From: DASUFE01 sp036274675
GTDB taxonomy: Bacteria; Pseudomonadota; Gammaproteobacteria; HTCC5015
Assembly (NCBI GenBank): GCA_036274675.1
Contig: DASUFE010000076.1
Span: 1-64,000, forward strand
DNA length: 64,000 bases
Direction: 5' to 3'
A model generated the notes under the pieces. That model was not told where the DNA came from. It did no database searches and saw only the letters and a program-made list of their open reading frames with translations. The position numbers were made by a program, and so were the translations under genes. Shown here piece by piece: positions 55,818 through 64,000 of this stretch (positions are counted from its first letter, which is position 1; every line of letters starts with the position of its first letter).

Positions 55818-56107
55818 CTACAACTGGGTACGCATGGTCAATGAATGGCGGGTATGCTGAACCGTCGAACTCGCCAGACGGACACCCGGAGTGATCTGCT
55901 TCTGAACCAGATCGAGCTTCTCGTTGATGTTGTTGTTCATCTCAGGCCCAACGAGTACTGGTTATTGATATTGAAAAACAGCGGACCATCCAACTTCATA
56001 CGACTCGGTGTGAGCCGTAACACAATGGATATGTTAGGCGGGGAGGATGGCGCCGGATTGTTTACCGCGTATTGACCGGAGCTGACAAGATGGGGAAATG
56101 ATGAAAA
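55818..56107 (-). pseudogene. Broken gene remnant between xylA and GH35
   Basis: Two adjoining minus-strand frames look protein-like but incomplete. One is open from 56107 to a TGA at 55937-55939 and ends LDGPLFFNINNQYSLGLR. The other starts at an ATG overlapping that stop (55940) and gives 40 residues (NINEKLDLVQKQITPGVRLA and so on, ending in MRTQL). The amphipathic, strand-like sequence would fit the end of an outer-membrane barrel, joined by a frameshift at the ATGA. I recognise no family. A plus-strand frame over the same bases looks like a shadow. The remaining 170 bases before GH35 hold nothing evident. Confidence 0.4.
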
Positions 56108-56110
56108 TTA

Positions 56111-56144
56111 AAGGCCGGTGCGAATGTCAGCCCGCACCGGCTTT
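56111..56144 (-). terminator. Terminator after xylA
   Basis: On the minus strand, 9-bp arms GCCGGTGCG/CGCACCGGC with a ten-base loop are followed by CTTTAATTTT. It lies 18 bases after the xylA stop. Confidence 0.82.
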
Positions 56145-56162
56145 ATAGTTTAAAAACGCTAA

Positions 56163-57530
56163 TCAGCGAATGTATTGATTAATGATATTCTCGTAAAGTT
56201 CCTGACCGCCACTAGTCTGGGCCGGTTCACCGATGGACATAGCGTGATTGGCCAGATCCTCGAGCGACAATTTCCCCTTGGAGAATTCCAGACCCTTGCC
56301 CGAATCGAAGGACGCATAGCGCTTCTTGAGCATGGATTCGAGTGGCGATTTCTTCAGGATATTGTCGGCAAGAATCAGAGCACGGGCAAAGGTATCCATG
56401 CCGCCAATATGGCCGTAGAACATGTCCACAAGATCGGTGGAATTGCGACGCGCTTTCGCGTCGAAATTCACGCCGCCGCCCTGCAAGCCGCCGGCGCGCA
56501 GGATGACCAGCATGGCTTCTATGGTTTCGTTGAGATTGTAGGGGAACTGGTCCGTATCCCAGCCATTCTGCGCGTCGCCACGGTTGGCGTCGATGCTGCC
56601 CAGCATGCCGGCATCCGCCGCGACCTGCAGTTCATGCTCGAAGGTGTGTCCGGCCAGCGTCGCGTGGTTAACCTCGATGTTGAGTTTGAAATCTTTGTCC
56701 AGGCCATAATGACGCAGGAAACCGACGACGGTGGCGGCGTCGAAATCGTACTGGTGCTTGCTCGGCTCCATGGGTTTGGGTTCAATGAAGAAATAGCCCT
56801 TGAAACCCTGCTTGCGCGCGTAATCCCGGGCCATACGCAGAAAGGTTCCGAAGTTATCCAGTTCCTGGTTCATACGGGTGTTAAGGAGGCTCATGTAGCC
56901 TTCGCGCCCGCCCCAGAATACATAATTTTCCCCACCCAGCGCGATGGTCGCGTCGAGCGCGTCCTTCACCTGGCAACCGGCATAAGCCACCACGGAGAAA
57001 TCGGGATTGGTGGCGGCGCCGTTCATATAGCGCGGATGCGAAAATAGATTGGCCGTTCCCCACAATACCTTCACCCCCGACGCCGCCTGCTTCTGACGGG
57101 CATAGTCGACGATCTGCATCAGGCGTTTGCGGCTCGCTGCCGGAGTATCGGCGCCATCGACCAGGTCGCGATCGTGGAAGCAATAATATGGAACACCCAG
57201 CTTGGTGAAAAATTCGAAGGCCGCGTCCATCTTATCCTGCGCCTGGGCGACCGGATCGCTCGCCTTGGCCCAGGGAAAATTCTTGGTGCCGGGACCGAAA
57301 GGATCGCCGCCGGTATTGCAGAAGCTGTGCCAGTAGCAAACGGCGAACTTGAAATGCTCCTTCAGCGTTTTCCCCGCGACCACCAGGTTCTCGTCGTAGT
57401 ATTTGAATGCCAGCGGGTTATCCGAATCCGGGCCTTCATAGGCGATTTTTGGAACGCCGGGAAAATACTCTTTATCGCCGAGAACGACGCTCGTCGCTTG
57501 CTTTCTTTTATCGCCCAGGATAACGCTCAT
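56163..57530 (-). CDS. xylA: Xylose isomerase
   Basis: 455 residues of the long (class II, E. coli-like) type. Catalytic and metal-site motifs are CFHDRDLVDGADT, FIEPKPMEPSKHQYDFD, NIEVNHATLAGHTFEHEL and GSIDANRGD, which supply the His, Glu and Asp ligands for two divalent ions. It converts D-xylose to D-xylulose. It lies 31 bases after xylB. The xylose comes naturally from the alpha-xylosidase encoded 2.2 kb away. Confidence 0.98.
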   Translation of the reverse strand: MSVILGDKRKQATSVVLGDKEYFPGVPKIAYEGPDSDNPLAFKYYDENLVVAGKTLKEHFKFAVCYWHSFCNTGGDPFGPGTKNFPWAKASDPVAQAQDKMDAAFEFFTKLGVPYYCFHDRDLVDGADTPAASRKRLMQIVDYARQKQAASGVKVLWGTANLFSHPRYMNGAATNPDFSVVAYAGCQVKDALDATIALGGENYVFWGGREGYMSLLNTRMNQELDNFGTFLRMARDYARKQGFKGYFFIEPKPMEPSKHQYDFDAATVVGFLRHYGLDKDFKLNIEVNHATLAGHTFEHELQVAADAGMLGSIDANRGDAQNGWDTDQFPYNLNETIEAMLVILRAGGLQGGGVNFDAKARRNSTDLVDMFYGHIGGMDTFARALILADNILKKSPLESMLKKRYASFDSGKGLEFSKGKLSLEDLANHAMSIGEPAQTSGGQELYENIINQYIR

Positions 57531-57561
57531 TTAAAATATCTCCTTGGTTACTGCTACTGCT

Positions 57562-59103
57562 TCACGCGGGTTCTTCCAGCCCAAGCCTTTTCATGCCTTT
57601 AGGCGAGTGGGCCTGGCCGGTGAGACGGGTCAACTGTTCCTGCCACCGATCATAGATTTCTTCATAGATGCCGGTCAATGCGGGCTGCGGCTCCAGCGTG
57701 CGGATCTTTTTGAGCTGCTTGAACGCTTCGTCCCGGCTGCCGTAAAAGCCGGCAGCCCAACCGGCGCCGCGCGCCGCGCCTTCGGCCCCGTTGGTATCAT
57801 ACAGCTCCACTGCCGTACGCGTGGTATTGACGAAAGCTTCGGTAAATACGTCGCTCAGGAACATATTCGCCATGCCGGCGCGGATCACGCGACTAGACGC
57901 GCCCAGGCTGCCGATCAGGCTGACTCCGGCGGCCATGGCGAAAGCCACGCCTTCCTGAACCGCCCTTGCGATATGCGCAAGCTGGTGGCGATTGAAATCG
58001 ATGCCCTGTAACTGAGCCTGCAGCAGGCGATTGCCGAGGATGCGCTCGGCCCCATTACCGAAAGGATGCACGCTCAATCCCAGGCTGCCCGCAGGTATCT
58101 GCGCGGCCAATGCATTCAGTTTCTGGAAAGACACCTCACCGCCCGCCGATACCAGCTGGCGCAGCCAGCTGTTGAGACGTCCTGCACCATTAATACACGC
58201 GAGCAATCCTACCAGGGGATGCTTGGCCTGGGGACTCACATGGAGGAAGCCGTTGATCCGCTGGTTCCGGTCTGCGATAAGCTGATCGGTCACAGCGTAC
58301 ACCACACCGGAGGTTCCGGCGGTAGCAGCAAATTCGCCCGCCTCAAGCACGTTCAGGCTGAAAGCGTTGTTGGGCTGATCGCCGGCGCGATAGCTAAGCT
58401 TGATACCCGCAGTTAATCCCAACTCCGCCGCAGCGGCGCGGCTCAAAACCCCGCCCTCGCCGAAATTGGGAACCACGGGAGGCAGCAGGCTGCCGTCAAT
58501 TCCAAGCTTGTTGAGCAATTGCCGGGACGGCTGGCGATCACGGAAATCCCAGGCGATCGCCTCGGAAAGTCCGGAGGGAGTTGTGCTCAGCTCACCGCTC
58601 AGACGCAGGGCGATATAGTCGCCCGGCAGCAGGATTTTATCGACAGAGGAATAGATTTCAGGTCTGTTGTCCGCCAGCCACTTGAGCTTGGCAATGGTGA
58701 AATTGCCGGGGGAATTGAGCAGGTGCTGCATGCACCAGTCCTCCCCGAGAGAGGTGAACGCGCGCTCCCCGGTCTGGGTGGCGCGGCTGTCGCACCAGAT
58801 GATCGCCGGATGCAGCACCTTGTGCTGCTTGTCGAGAGCAACCAATCCATGCATCTGATAGGAAATGCCGATGGCGTTTATTTGCTTCGCCGCCTGGGGG
58901 GCTTTGGCCAGCAGTTGCCTGATTCCGGCGACAACGGCCTGCCACCAGTCTTCCGGAGACTGCTCGGCATAACCCGGCTGGGGCGCCTGAATGGCCAGCT
59001 CGGTCTGAGGCTGCTGGGTTTTGGCGATGCAGTCGCCGGTTTCACCATTAATAATGGCGAGTTTCACCGAAGAGCTGCCGATATCTAAACCGAGGAAATA
59101 CAC
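57562..59103 (-). CDS. xylB: Xylulokinase
   Basis: 513 residues of the FGGY kinase family: the N-terminal phosphate loop LGLDIGSSSVKLAI, IGISYQMHGLVALDK, IIWCDSRA, and the second domain with AATAGTSGVVYAVT and the late SRVIRAGMAN segment. It phosphorylates D-xylulose for the pentose phosphate pathway. The gene precedes xylA in one operon and is divergent from the NrtR-type regulator. Confidence 0.95.
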   Translation of the reverse strand: MYFLGLDIGSSSVKLAIINGETGDCIAKTQQPQTELAIQAPQPGYAEQSPEDWWQAVVAGIRQLLAKAPQAAKQINAIGISYQMHGLVALDKQHKVLHPAIIWCDSRATQTGERAFTSLGEDWCMQHLLNSPGNFTIAKLKWLADNRPEIYSSVDKILLPGDYIALRLSGELSTTPSGLSEAIAWDFRDRQPSRQLLNKLGIDGSLLPPVVPNFGEGGVLSRAAAAELGLTAGIKLSYRAGDQPNNAFSLNVLEAGEFAATAGTSGVVYAVTDQLIADRNQRINGFLHVSPQAKHPLVGLLACINGAGRLNSWLRQLVSAGGEVSFQKLNALAAQIPAGSLGLSVHPFGNGAERILGNRLLQAQLQGIDFNRHQLAHIARAVQEGVAFAMAAGVSLIGSLGASSRVIRAGMANMFLSDVFTEAFVNTTRTAVELYDTNGAEGAARGAGWAAGFYGSRDEAFKQLKKIRTLEPQPALTGIYEEIYDRWQEQLTRLTGQAHSPKGMKRLGLEEPA

Positions 59104-59539
59104 GATCGTCTCTTTAAAAATTTACGCTCACCATGGCACAAAGCCGCGGCACAGTATCACTTCCCACTAATATGCGATCCGGCTCTCCGAAAACGCCTCA
59201 ACAACCGCCGGTCGGACGGATCAGAAATGCGGTGCCCGCAATTTCGTCCCTGCTGATGCCTGTTGAGTGCGCATGCCTATGATCAAATAAGGCATGGCAT
59301 TATAGAATCAATACCCTGGGCATTATAGAGTTATTGTTAGAATGACTACAAGTATTGACCACACTCCTCGACGGTGAAAAAAGACGGTTTGCTCTCACCC
59401 GGCAGGCAAAAACATGGGGCATGCCGCGATCATGCTCCGATCTCCCGCAGTTCTAATTATTAGGTATAACCGGACACCTCGGTTATACTCTTTAACCACT
59501 GTTGATCCGGATCGCTAAACAAAACAGGTATTCTCGTAT
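59104..59539. promoter_or_regulatory. Divergent xylB/regulator control region with two palindromes
   Basis: This 436-bp region holds two 25-bp palindromes. One (59464-59488) has perfect 9-bp arms GTATAACCG/CGGTTATAC with a 7-base spacer and overlaps a TATACT box (59484-59489) about 50 bases before the regulator start. The other (59272-59296) has 7-bp arms CATGCCT/AGGCATG and lies just downstream of a minus-strand TATAAT box (59299-59304) directed at xylB. That box sits in GGCATTATAGA, which is repeated 23 bases away (59296 and 59319). Operator function is inferred from position. A weak hairpin lies at 59225-59244. Confidence 0.6.
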
Positions 59540-60283
59540 ATGACTTTGACCAAGCATGTGCCGGCCAATGCTCCGAAGCAATCCTCCACCACTCAAAGGG
59601 GCAAATCGGCGGCGATCCTGAATGTCCAGGAAATCGTTGAGACGATTTCGATTGACTGCCTCATATTCGGGCTGAACAAGGGACAACTGGAAATTCTGCT
59701 GGTTAAGCACGGCGAAGGCATACGCGAAGGCGATTGGGGCCTCCCCGGCGGGTGGATAAAACACGACGAGGATCTGGACGTAGCGGCTTACCGATTGCTG
59801 CACGATCTGACCGGTCTTGAAAATATTTATCTGGAGCAGTTCCGGTCTTTCGGCAAAGCCAACCGTTATCCGACTAAGCGCGTGGTAACAATCGCCTACT
59901 ACGCGCTGGTGCGGCCGGAGCATTACCACATCATGGCCGGCTTCACGGCCTCTGATGTCAGATGGGAAAAACTCTCGCAGTGCAAAGGCCTGATCTATGA
60001 TCACGATGAAATGATCGCCGCCGGGCTTGAGCATCTGAAAAGCAAGGTCTGCCGGGAGCCAGTGGGTTTCAACCTGCTGCCGACCAAATTCACTCTGCTG
60101 CAATTACAGGAACTCTATGAAGCGATCCTTGGCGTCAAACTCGATAAACCCAACTTCCGGCGCAAGATGATTAAAACAGGCCTGCTGATTCCGTGTGACG
60201 AAAAGCAGAAAGACGTACCCCACAGGGCCGCCGCCCTCTACCGCTTCAACAAGAAGGCGGTTTTCCAGCAACTGACCATTTAG
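59540..60283 (+). CDS. NrtR/AraR-type Nudix-like transcriptional regulator
   Basis: 247 residues. An N-terminal Nudix-fold domain reads VNxGLLVxK-like ISIDCLIFGLNKGQLEILLV and then WGLPGGWIKHDEDLDVAAYR with LLHDLTG. The Nudix box has lost the catalytic REUxEE glutamates (YRLLHDLTG instead), so it should bind rather than hydrolyse its ligand. The C-terminal winged helix contains LPTKFTLLQLQELYEAIL and NFRRKMIKTG. Relatives regulate NAD or pentose genes. Divergence from xylBA suggests a xylose-linked repressor. A start one codon block later is not excluded. Confidence 0.85.
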   Translation: MTLTKHVPANAPKQSSTTQRGKSAAILNVQEIVETISIDCLIFGLNKGQLEILLVKHGEGIREGDWGLPGGWIKHDEDLDVAAYRLLHDLTGLENIYLEQFRSFGKANRYPTKRVVTIAYYALVRPEHYHIMAGFTASDVRWEKLSQCKGLIYDHDEMIAAGLEHLKSKVCREPVGFNLLPTKFTLLQLQELYEAILGVKLDKPNFRRKMIKTGLLIPCDEKQKDVPHRAAALYRFNKKAVFQQLTI

Positions 60284-60295
60284 CCCCGCGCGGTC

Positions 60296-61450
60296 TCAAA
60301 GCAGGCGCCCGGCGCCTTCGCCGGCATTGCAGAGATATATCTCGGCCTTGAGACCTGTCTCGCTTGGATAGTGAGCGTTGACGGCGTCGATGATCCGCCC
60401 GCTGAGCTGTTTCGGCGCCAGCGCCACGACGCAGCCGCCAAAACCTCCTCCCGTCATCCGGACCCCGCCCCTGTTTTGCAGAACGCATCCGACGGTCGAT
60501 ACCAGGAAATCGATTTCGGGGGTGGTGATTGCAAAATCGTCGCGCATCGAAATATGGGAAGCCGCCATAAGCCCGCCTAGCGCCGCGTAGTCGCCTCCGG
60601 CAAGCGCGAGCGCGGCCGCTTTAGTACGCGCATTTTCAGTGATGACATGCCGGGCGCGCCGAAAGCAGACAGGATCCATCACGGTTTCATCCGCGAGCAG
60701 TTCTGCCATGCCAACGTCGCGCAAACTTCCGGCTTTCAATGCGGCGGCGGCCGCTTCGCATTGCCGCCGGCGGTCGTTGTACCCGCTGCCAATCAGTCCT
60801 CTTGCTACCTTGCTGTTGATAATGACGGCGTCCATATCATCCGGCAGTGCGACCGGCTGATACTCAAGGCTCCTGCAATCGATCAGCAAAGCGTGCCGCT
60901 CCCTGCCCGCAGCCGAGATTAACTGGTCCATGATGCCGCAATTACATCCGACAAACTCGTTTTCCGCCGCCTGGCAAAGCAACGCGATTTGTAACGCGGA
61001 CATGCCGGCACCCATCACGTGGTTGACCGCGGTCGCAAACACCACGCAAAAGGATGCCGAGGAGCTGAGGCCCGCCCCCTGCGGAATATCGCCCAGCGTC
61101 AGAATATCCATTCCGGAAACGGCTCTCCCCTGCTTCAGGAATTGTGCATGCACCCCGCGCAGATAATTCGCCCATGGATTATCGCGGTCCGCCGGAGGTG
61201 GATTCGATGCAAGCCATTCGCTGGCCCGGCCGTCCATATTGGCGGATACAACCCGCAACCGCCCGTCGGATCTGGTCCTCACCGCCATGTAGGTGCGGCG
61301 ATCGATGGCGCATGGCAAGACGAAGCCCTGATTATAATCCGTGTGCTCGCCGATCAGATTGACCCGGCCCGGCGCCTGAAAAATCCCTTGAGGCTCTACA
61401 CGGAAATAATTCCGGAACGACCCTGTGAGGCGCTCGATCAACTCACGCAT
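60296..61450 (-). CDS. galK: Galactokinase
   Basis: 384 residues from the ATG at 61450 (MRELIERLTGSF), matching E. coli GalK length; the frame is open 36 codons further inside the galT end. GHMP-kinase motifs are APGRVNLIGEHTDYNQGFVL, the phosphate loop GDIPQGAGLSSSAS and MTGGGFGGCVVAL. It phosphorylates galactose at C1. It lies 16 bases after galT and converges with the regulator gene. Confidence 0.98.
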   Translation of the reverse strand: MRELIERLTGSFRNYFRVEPQGIFQAPGRVNLIGEHTDYNQGFVLPCAIDRRTYMAVRTRSDGRLRVVSANMDGRASEWLASNPPPADRDNPWANYLRGVHAQFLKQGRAVSGMDILTLGDIPQGAGLSSSASFCVVFATAVNHVMGAGMSALQIALLCQAAENEFVGCNCGIMDQLISAAGRERHALLIDCRSLEYQPVALPDDMDAVIINSKVARGLIGSGYNDRRRQCEAAAAALKAGSLRDVGMAELLADETVMDPVCFRRARHVITENARTKAAALALAGGDYAALGGLMAASHISMRDDFAITTPEIDFLVSTVGCVLQNRGGVRMTGGGFGGCVVALAPKQLSGRIIDAVNAHYPSETGLKAEIYLCNAGEGAGRLL

Positions 61451-61466
61451 GGAATGGGCCCGCAGT

Positions 61467-62528
61467 TCATTCCAGATAATGCACCGGCGAACAGGCGCGT
61501 AATTTCTCCGCAGCCTGCTCGGGAGTAAGATCGCGCTGCGCTTCAGCAAGCATTTCAAAACCCACCATGTGCTTCTTCACGGTTGCACTGCGTAACAGGG
61601 GCGGATAAAAATGGGCGTGCAGTTGCCAATGATCGTTGACCTCGCCGTTGAACGGCTGCCCGTGCCAGCCCATGGAATATGGAAAACTGCAGGAAAACAG
61701 GTTGTCATAACGGCTCAGCATGCGCTTGAACAGCACACTGAGGTTCCGTCTTTGCGCGGTATCGAGCGCATTCAGATGCTTGACGGGCCGCAGCGGCAGC
61801 ACCAGCAGTTCGAACGGCCAGCATGCCCAATATGGAACCAGGGCGACCCATTCCGCATTTTTCTCGACAATGCGCCGGTTCAGTTGGAGTTCCAGCTGTA
61901 CATAATCCAGCAATAGACTGGAATGGTGACGCTCCATATAGAGCCGCAGATTCCGGTCCACCTTCCCCGCCTCGGTCGGCAGCCAGTCGGTCGCCCAGAT
62001 CTGCCCATGCGGATGCGGGTTGGAACAACCCATCATATCGCCCTTGTTTTCAAAGATTTGCACCCACTGGTAGCTGGCCGAGAGTTCATCAAGTTGTTCC
62101 ATCCAGCAAGTAATCACCCGGTCGATGGCCTCCTCCGGCAACTGGGGCAGGGTGCGGCTGTGATGAGGCGAAAAACAGATCACGCGCGAGGTCCCGCTCA
62201 CGGGTTGGGTAAGGAGCAAGGGATGAATATCCCCATGACCCGTGCTGGCGCCGGGCTGTAAGGCGGCAAAGTCGTTGGTGAATACAAAAGTCCCGGTATA
62301 AACGGGATTACGCGCGCCGCCGCTTCTGGCATTACCCTCGCAAAGATAGCAGCGGGAATCGTAGGCAATATCCTGGTATTGCACAGGCGCTTCCTGCTGT
62401 CCTTGCCAGGGCCGCCGGCTCCTGTGAGGACAGACCAGAACCCATTCGTGGCTAAGTGGGTTGAAGCGACGATGACTGTGTTCATCCGGATTAAACAGCA
62501 TCGGATCGTGTGCGCCGGCCGTATTCAT
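61467..62528 (-). CDS. galT: Galactose-1-phosphate uridylyltransferase
   Basis: 353 residues, E. coli-like. The zinc ligands include CYLCEGN, and the nucleophile His is in CSNPHPHGQIWAT (HPH). FNPLSHEWVLVCPHRSRRPW opens the protein and FYPPLLRSATVKKHMVGFEM closes the catalytic part. It transfers UMP between UDP-glucose and galactose-1-phosphate. No galE or galM is in the window. Confidence 0.98.
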   Translation of the reverse strand: MNTAGAHDPMLFNPDEHSHRRFNPLSHEWVLVCPHRSRRPWQGQQEAPVQYQDIAYDSRCYLCEGNARSGGARNPVYTGTFVFTNDFAALQPGASTGHGDIHPLLLTQPVSGTSRVICFSPHHSRTLPQLPEEAIDRVITCWMEQLDELSASYQWVQIFENKGDMMGCSNPHPHGQIWATDWLPTEAGKVDRNLRLYMERHHSSLLLDYVQLELQLNRRIVEKNAEWVALVPYWACWPFELLVLPLRPVKHLNALDTAQRRNLSVLFKRMLSRYDNLFSCSFPYSMGWHGQPFNGEVNDHWQLHAHFYPPLLRSATVKKHMVGFEMLAEAQRDLTPEQAAEKLRACSPVHYLE

Positions 62529-62572
62529 TATGTTTTTCCAAAGTAATGTTTTATATCTTAAAACGTACTTCC

Positions 62573-62609
62573 CTGGTCATTAAGATCAGCCGAATCTTGC
62601 GGTGACCAG
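62573..62609. promoter_or_regulatory. Long palindrome in galT/GH12 divergent region
   Basis: Arms CTGGTCA (62573-62579) and TGACCAG (62603-62609) enclose a second pair AAGAT (62582-62586) and ATCTT (62594-62598). It lies 45 bases upstream of galT. It may be an operator for galTK or a hairpin in the galT leader. The rest of the 282-bp intergenic region shows only the GH12 ribosome binding site. Confidence 0.5.
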
Positions 62610-62810
62610 TATATAACAGTCGCGAAAAACCGGGCCGCCGATGCAACCAGCACAGTGGCCGTACTTATAGTCCCACCCGCTATTATCTATGCTAGATTTC
62701 ACGCTCTGGACTGGCCAATATTCCAATCAGGCCTGACCAGATGATGATTGCTGAGAGGAATTGCAGCTCCTGTCGCAGAACTTAAAAATCAAATTAACAG
62801 AGGGGATCTC

Positions 62811-64000
62811 ATGATTAAAATCCGGAAAATCTGTGCTTGTATCGCCCTGGCCCTGGTCTGGACCCAAACCCAGGCCCAGGTATTCCAGTCTTGCGATCAA
62901 TGGGCGACCTACACCCAGGCCCCATACCATGTTTACAACAATATCTGGGGTAGCGGCGCCGGTTCCCAATGCCTTTCAGTTACTTCCTATCAGAACTGGA
63001 GCGTGACCGCGAACCATCCGAACACCAGCGGTGTTAAATCCTATCCTAACGTCTCGTACGAGATGAGCACAAACGTTGACCAACTCGGAACCTGCAGCAG
63101 CAGTTTCAATGTTTCGGTCAACGCCAGCAGCGGTGCCTACACCACGGCTTACGACATCTGGTACAACAATAGCGCCTACGAGCTGATGCTGTGGCTGAAC
63201 TGGAACGGCGCGGTAGGCCCCATTTCCTATGTGTACGGCGCCAACGGCGCAGTACCCGAAGTCACCAACGTCACCGTGGGTGGTGGCACCTGGAATGTGT
63301 ATCGAGGCAGCAACGGCTCCAACGAAGTATTCTCTTTCCTGCGCACCAGTGAAGTAAACTCTGGCACGGTGGATATTACCGCTATCTCGCGCTGGATTCA
63401 GAACCGTGGCTGGTTCGGCAACGCCAACCTGCACAAGATCGAGCTGGGTTTCGAGATCACCTCGTCCTCAAACCAGACCTTCACGGTCAACAGCTATTCA
63501 CTGAACTGCGGCGCTGGCGGATCCTCTTCCAGCGGCGGCTGCTCTCCCACCGTCATCACGCCTTATCTGCGCGTGAACGGCGGCACCTGGCAGCAGACCG
63601 CGAATACCACCGTGGCAGCAGGCAGCTCGGTGCAGTTCGGCCCGCAACCGGTTTCCGGGGGTTCCTGGAACTGGACGGGATGCGGTACTTCCGGCACTGC
63701 GCGTGAGCAGACCGTAATAGCAAACTCCTCCTGCATGGCTACCGCCACTTACACTAACAGTTGCGGCACAACCACTACACAGAATTTCAATGTCATGGTA
63801 TCCGGCTCCAGCTCCAGCAGCTCCAACTCCTCCTCGAGCAGCAGTTCGTCGAGCTCCAGTTCCTCATCCAGCAGCTCGAGTTCCTCCACCTCAGGCAGCG
63901 GCAGCTGTTCAACCATTGCCACCGGTGGAAACTCCGGCAACTTTAATACGGCAGGACCCTACTGCTTCCGCGTCCAGGGTAATGTGGCAGGCTGGGGCGT
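62811..64000 (+). CDS. GH12 endoglucanase/xyloglucanase, modular, cut by window end
   Basis: 396 codons are visible and the frame is still open at the edge. A GAGGGG site precedes the ATG. The signal peptide ends near TQAQ. The GH12 domain (about 25-233) has the nucleophile Glu124 in YELMLWLNWNG and the acid-base Glu215 in ELGFEI, with cysteines at 28, 54, 95 and 233. A small beta domain (245-330; TPYLRVNGGTW, PVSGGSWNWTGCG, TNSCGTTTTQ) follows, then a linker of nearly pure serine (333-361) and the start of another Cys-containing domain (GNSGNFNTAGPYCFRV). This modular build is typical of Cellvibrio-like secreted enzymes. It probably opens the xyloglucan chain outside the cell. Confidence 0.88.
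   Translation, partial: MIKIRKICACIALALVWTQTQAQVFQSCDQWATYTQAPYHVYNNIWGSGAGSQCLSVTSYQNWSVTANHPNTSGVKSYPNVSYEMSTNVDQLGTCSSSFNVSVNASSGAYTTAYDIWYNNSAYELMLWLNWNGAVGPISYVYGANGAVPEVTNVTVGGGTWNVYRGSNGSNEVFSFLRTSEVNSGTVDITAISRWIQNRGWFGNANLHKIELGFEITSSSNQTFTVNSYSLNCGAGGSSSSGGCSPTVITPYLRVNGGTWQQTANTTVAAGSSVQFGPQPVSGGSWNWTGCGTSGTAREQTVIANSSCMATATYTNSCGTTTTQNFNVMVSGSSSSSSNSSSSSSSSSSSSSSSSSSSSTSGSGSCSTIATGGNSGNFNTAGPYCFRVQGNVAGWG

Noticed and set aside
55845..56075. 76-codon plus-strand frame between xylA and GH35
   Set aside because: The minus strand gives the more protein-like sequence here, and the plus frame has no ribosome binding site or recognisable features.
63749..63940. Minus-strand frame encoding a Glu/Leu/Asp-rich peptide
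   Set aside because: It is the reverse complement of the serine linker of the GH12 protein and is low complexity only for that reason.

Overview
The window reads as a chromosome segment of a gammaproteobacterium. The core blocks keep orders typical of that class: thrS-infC-rpmI-rplT-pheS-pheT-ihfA-merR with a tRNA-Pro after it, recJ-prfB-lysS, clpS-clpA facing infA, icd, and nudJ-mnmA followed closely by purB. The right-hand part carries glycoside hydrolases of the kind known from Cellvibrio-like plant-polysaccharide degraders (GH31 with an inserted PA14 domain, a neighbouring GH35, serine linkers), so a Cellvibrionales-like member or a recipient of such genes is plausible. The species cannot be fixed from sequence reading alone.

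Layout. 1-380: tRNA-Arg with a strong hairpin after it and an unusual element made of pieces of its own T arm. 380-2310: outer-membrane DUF3570 barrel, DUF4266 lipoprotein and TlpA-like thioredoxin. 2440-12255: a giant secreted NHL/Fn3/TPR/transglutaminase-like protein and a small TPR protein, divergent from a MoxR-DUF58-TgpA operon. 12259-28614: yqiB, infA, clpA, clpS, icd, a CysB-type LysR regulator, nudJ, mnmA, small membrane proteins with an Fe-S-type regulator, acnA, fumC, purB. 28636-36021: lysS, prfB (with its programmed frameshift), recJ, an RpfE-like gene, fbaB and an atypical response regulator. 36321-43790: tRNA-Pro and the translation/IHF block. 44094-45799: orphan PAS histidine kinase and a small membrane protein.

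From about 45.8 kb to the right edge the content changes to one theme: breakdown of xyloglucan and use of its sugars. GH12 and GH9 endo-enzymes can cut the backbone, a GH31 alpha-xylosidase lipoprotein and a GH35 beta-galactosidase remove side chains, and a GH3 enzyme releases glucose. XylA/XylB take xylose to xylulose-5-phosphate, GalK/GalT take galactose into the Leloir pathway, and a NrtR-type degenerate-Nudix regulator divergent from xylB probably senses the pentose signal. No TonB-dependent receptor, inner-membrane sugar transporter, galE or fucosidase lies in the window, although a broken gene remnant sits between xylA and the GH35 gene. No CRISPR array, insertion sequence, rRNA or prophage was seen. 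Function calls rest on reading motifs by eye; no database search was made.
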